From positions 20,884-84,883 of the forward strand of contig CAISPO010000008.1 of assembly GCA_903887415.1 (NCBI GenBank): a stretch of DNA of 64,000 bases, written 5' to 3'. The translations under genes were made by a program, and so were the position numbers. Shown piece by piece: positions 62,225 through 64,000 of the stretch (positions are counted from its first letter, which is position 1; every line of letters begins with the position of its first letter). The notes beneath the pieces are model-generated. The model was not told where the DNA came from. It made no database searches and worked only from the letters and a program-made list of their open reading frames with translations. The stretch comes from an uncultured Bacteroidota bacterium. GTDB taxonomy: Bacteria; Bacteroidota; Bacteroidia; Chitinophagales; Chitinophagaceae.

Positions 62225-63451
62225 CTATTTAAACTGCAGCACCCTCGCCGGCTGTATCCTGCGAATATACAGCGTGGGCAGCCACATACAAAGCACACAC
62301 AATACCAGGGTAGCCACATCTATCATCGCCACATGCCACCACACTATTTTTATCGGCACAAACTGCATGTAGTAGGAGTCCTCCGGAAGTTTCATTATTC
62401 CAAAAGTCAGTTGCAGCCAGCATAACAAAAATGCCAGCGCATTGCCCAGCAATATGCCCGCTGCGCCTATCAGCCCCGCAATGCTCAGGAAGATATTCCT
62501 TGTCGCCTCAAACGGCATCCCCAGCGCCTTTAGCAGGCCCACCATATTTGCCCGGTCCACCATCAGTATCACCAGCACCGCCCCCATGTTTATGATGGCC
62601 ACCACTGCCATTATTATCAGCAGTATCGTCCCGTTCATCCCCTGCAGCTTCAGCCAGTCGAAGATGAACGAATAATTCTCCGTAGTTGTATAGGCCTCCA
62701 GCGGCGGTTTTATAAGATTGTAATGAATAAAGTTGGCCACAGTGTCGGCATATTTTTCATTGTCCAGGTCCACCTGGTAGCCGTTTATGCTGTCTGCATT
62801 CCAGTTGTTTATGCGCTGCAGCAGCCGCATATCGCATACTGCAAAATACTTGTCCACCTCCTCCATGCCGCTGTGATAGAAGCCGCACACCTTCACCCGG
62901 CGAATGCGCGGCAGCCCTGCTTCCATAAAGTCAAGCTGCACTGTGTCGCCCGCATTTATATTCAGCCGGTCGGCTGTTGTTTTGGAAAGCAGTATCTGCT
63001 TGGCATAAAACGTATCGCTGTAATCAATAGCCGCCCCAGATGTGGTGATGCCATGCAGGAAATGATAATCCTTGTTCACCCCCTTTAGCTCCAGCCCTTC
63101 CATCCGGCCGCGATATTGTACGATCGCCGGGCACTGCGTAAACGGCGATGCCGCCTTAACATGCGGTATCTGCCTCATTTTTGCAAGCAATGCCTGGTCG
63201 TAGAACACAGGCTCTGCATAATTCAGCGCGTTCGATCTTGTTTCGTCATACGGTATCACATGCACATGCCCCATAAAGCTATACAGCTTCTCCGTCACCG
63301 CATAGTTAAAACCCGTCACCACCGCCATAGCCACGATCATCACCGCCACGCTCAGCGCAGTAGCCGCAATGGCCAGCCTTATGATAAACGATGAGAAAGT
63401 ACCCTTTTGCTTTACCAGGTACCGCCGTGCTATGAAAAATGAAAGATTCAA
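62225..63451 (-). CDS. LolC/LolE-type ABC permease
   Basis: A 408-residue inner-membrane permease. NLSFFIARRYLVKQKGTFSSFIIRLAIAATALSVAVMIVAMAVVTGF is the N-terminal ARRYL and first helix, a large periplasmic MacB-like domain follows, and three C-terminal helices end in YIRRIQPARVLQFK. LolC/E moves lipoproteins out of the inner membrane with LolD, which is absent here. The TTG at 63451 is chosen because a -7 box (63469-63476) lies just upstream and AAGG precedes it; frames open further upstream (to 63517) would start before the promoter. Confidence 0.85.
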   Translation of the reverse strand: MNLSFFIARRYLVKQKGTFSSFIIRLAIAATALSVAVMIVAMAVVTGFNYAVTEKLYSFMGHVHVIPYDETRSNALNYAEPVFYDQALLAKMRQIPHVKAASPFTQCPAIVQYRGRMEGLELKGVNKDYHFLHGITTSGAAIDYSDTFYAKQILLSKTTADRLNINAGDTVQLDFMEAGLPRIRRVKVCGFYHSGMEEVDKYFAVCDMRLLQRINNWNADSINGYQVDLDNEKYADTVANFIHYNLIKPPLEAYTTTENYSFIFDWLKLQGMNGTILLIIMAVVAIINMGAVLVILMVDRANMVGLLKALGMPFEATRNIFLSIAGLIGAAGILLGNALAFLLCWLQLTFGIMKLPEDSYYMQFVPIKIVWWHVAMIDVATLVLCVLCMWLPTLYIRRIQPARVLQFK

Positions 63452-63468
63452 TATGTAGCCTTGTACAC

Positions 63469-63476
63469 CAAAAGTA
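63469..63476 (-). promoter_or_regulatory. -7 box (TACTTTTG) for LolC/E-type permease
   Basis: On the minus strand this reads TACTTTTG, 17 bp before the TTG start at 63451. It supports that start and a short leader. Confidence 0.5.
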
Positions 63477-63665
63477 AAACAAATAGGGCTGAATAAAAGT
63501 ATTGCTTTCCGCCACAACCCTGGTACGCATAAGGTGTTTTGGTGAGCAAAAGCACTTGGGCGATTAATGTTCTGCTACTATAATTGCCCACTTTTTCTAA
63601 AAAAATCTCTATTGCTCATCCAACTGTTGATAATCAGTAAACTAGCTGAAGTTATCCATAAATTT

Positions 63666-63705
63666 TTGCTCAAAAGTTGCTCACTTCTTGCTCATTTATT
63701 GCTCA
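63666..63705. repeat. four TTGCTCA direct repeats at 11-bp period
   Basis: TTGCTCA starts at 63666, 63677, 63688 and 63699; the four bases between copies differ, so the heptamer, not a longer unit, is conserved. An 11-bp period puts all copies on one face of the DNA helix. Confidence 0.85.
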
Positions 63706-63917
63706 GGCGCGTAGCGTGTTTACTTGCGTAAATGCTCAAGTTTGTCAAAAAATTGCAGGATGAACTTCCGGTTTTCTTCTGCTTATCTGCAATGTTACGT
63801 CTGCGTATCGTCCTGAATAAGCATACCTCATTTTGCTAATCCTGATTTTGATTTACATCAGGTATCGTCCGGCTTTTAGTTTACAATTTTGGCGGGTTAA
63901 AAATGATTGATTTTTCA

Positions 63918-63995
63918 CTCTGTCACAGGTGATAACTGCATGAAGTTAAGCTGAGTTTTGAGATTCTGTTGTTGCAGTTGTCACCTGTGACAGAG
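63918..63995. repeat. 23-bp inverted repeat with 32-bp spacer
   Basis: The arms 63918-63940 and 63973-63995 are reverse complements at 22 of 23 positions; each contains CTGTCACAGGTGA. There is no T-run after it, so it is not a standard terminator. It could be a recombination or protein-binding site. Confidence 0.8.
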
Positions 63996-64000
63996 TTGCC

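Larger units (their letters stand above)
63452..64000. other. gene-free, repeat-rich region with origin- or operator-like sites
   Basis: No gene could be supported here on either strand. The stretch holds the permease promoter (63469), inverted and direct copies of TTGCTCA (63543-63549 reversed, 63612, then 63666, 63677, 63688 and 63699, the last four exactly 11 bp apart), two DnaA-box-like nonamers (63625-63633 reversed TTATCAACA; 63652-63660 TTATCCATA) and a 23-bp inverted repeat (63918-63940 with 63973-63995). Confidence 0.7.

Noticed and set aside
1..64000. CRISPR array, rRNA or tRNA genes
   Set aside because: No regularly spaced long repeats, no rRNA-like stretches and no cloverleaf with a CCA-type end were noticed.

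Overview
The window comes from a member of the Bacteroidota, most likely a Chitinophagales/Chitinophagaceae-like bacterium. Support comes from repeated -7 boxes of the form TAnnTTTG, a type IX secretion C-terminal sorting domain, a TonB-dependent receptor with an N-terminal carboxypeptidase-regulatory-like domain, a MetH that lacks the homocysteine-binding domain, the ftsX-DUF3098 pair, a DUF5683 protein and many lipobox or signal-peptide proteins of unknown function. No rRNA, tRNA, CRISPR array, transposase or prophage was seen. It reads as a gene-dense chromosomal segment with scattered accessory modules.

Layout. 1-2210: two tandem SGNH hydrolases (the first cut by the window edge) and a RelE/ParE-type toxin-antitoxin pair. 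2313-2360: palindromic intergenic repeat. 2481-17711: mostly housekeeping genes (NAD(P)HX repair, SurA-like PPIase, phosphofructokinase, M16 peptidase, GT-C-like membrane protein, orphan ParA, DUF2461, HflX, degenerate arginase-family protein). 17988-23616: ftsX-DUF3098, a histone H1-like lysine-rich protein, and an ECF sigma/anti-sigma/outer-membrane-barrel operon flanked by two tiny His-rich lipoprotein genes. 23690-41932: metH, a PAP2-like protein, a TonB receptor, an envelope pair of unknown function, ChaN-like, CutC, glycosylasparaginase, an FAD monooxygenase, a TolB-like propeller, CrcB, a complex repeat element, sucB, and the rnc-fabF-acpP operon. 42126-46147: two YD-repeat-like paralogues, an aminotransferase, and a zeta-like toxin with its small partner. 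46190-51005: an O-acetylation locus with two MBOAT acyltransferases and an AlgJ/AlgX-like SGNH partner. 51080-56361: a VWA membrane protein, two secreted paralogues sharing an unnamed C-terminal domain, and an MNT/HEPN pair. 56462-63451: icd, a MauG-like peroxidase behind a frameshifted type IX-sorted protein, a thioredoxin, a VOC protein, a FemAB-like GNAT and a LolC/E-type permease.

The most unusual piece is the gene-free right end (63452-64000). It holds four TTGCTCA repeats spaced exactly 11 bp apart, two DnaA-box-like nonamers just beside them and a 23-bp inverted repeat. This resembles an iteron-type origin or an operator array for a gene beyond the window. Other leads are the pair at 53536-55612, the 150-bp nested inverted-repeat element at 37258-37407, a 28-bp palindrome found in two copies plus a remnant, and three different toxin-antitoxin modules.
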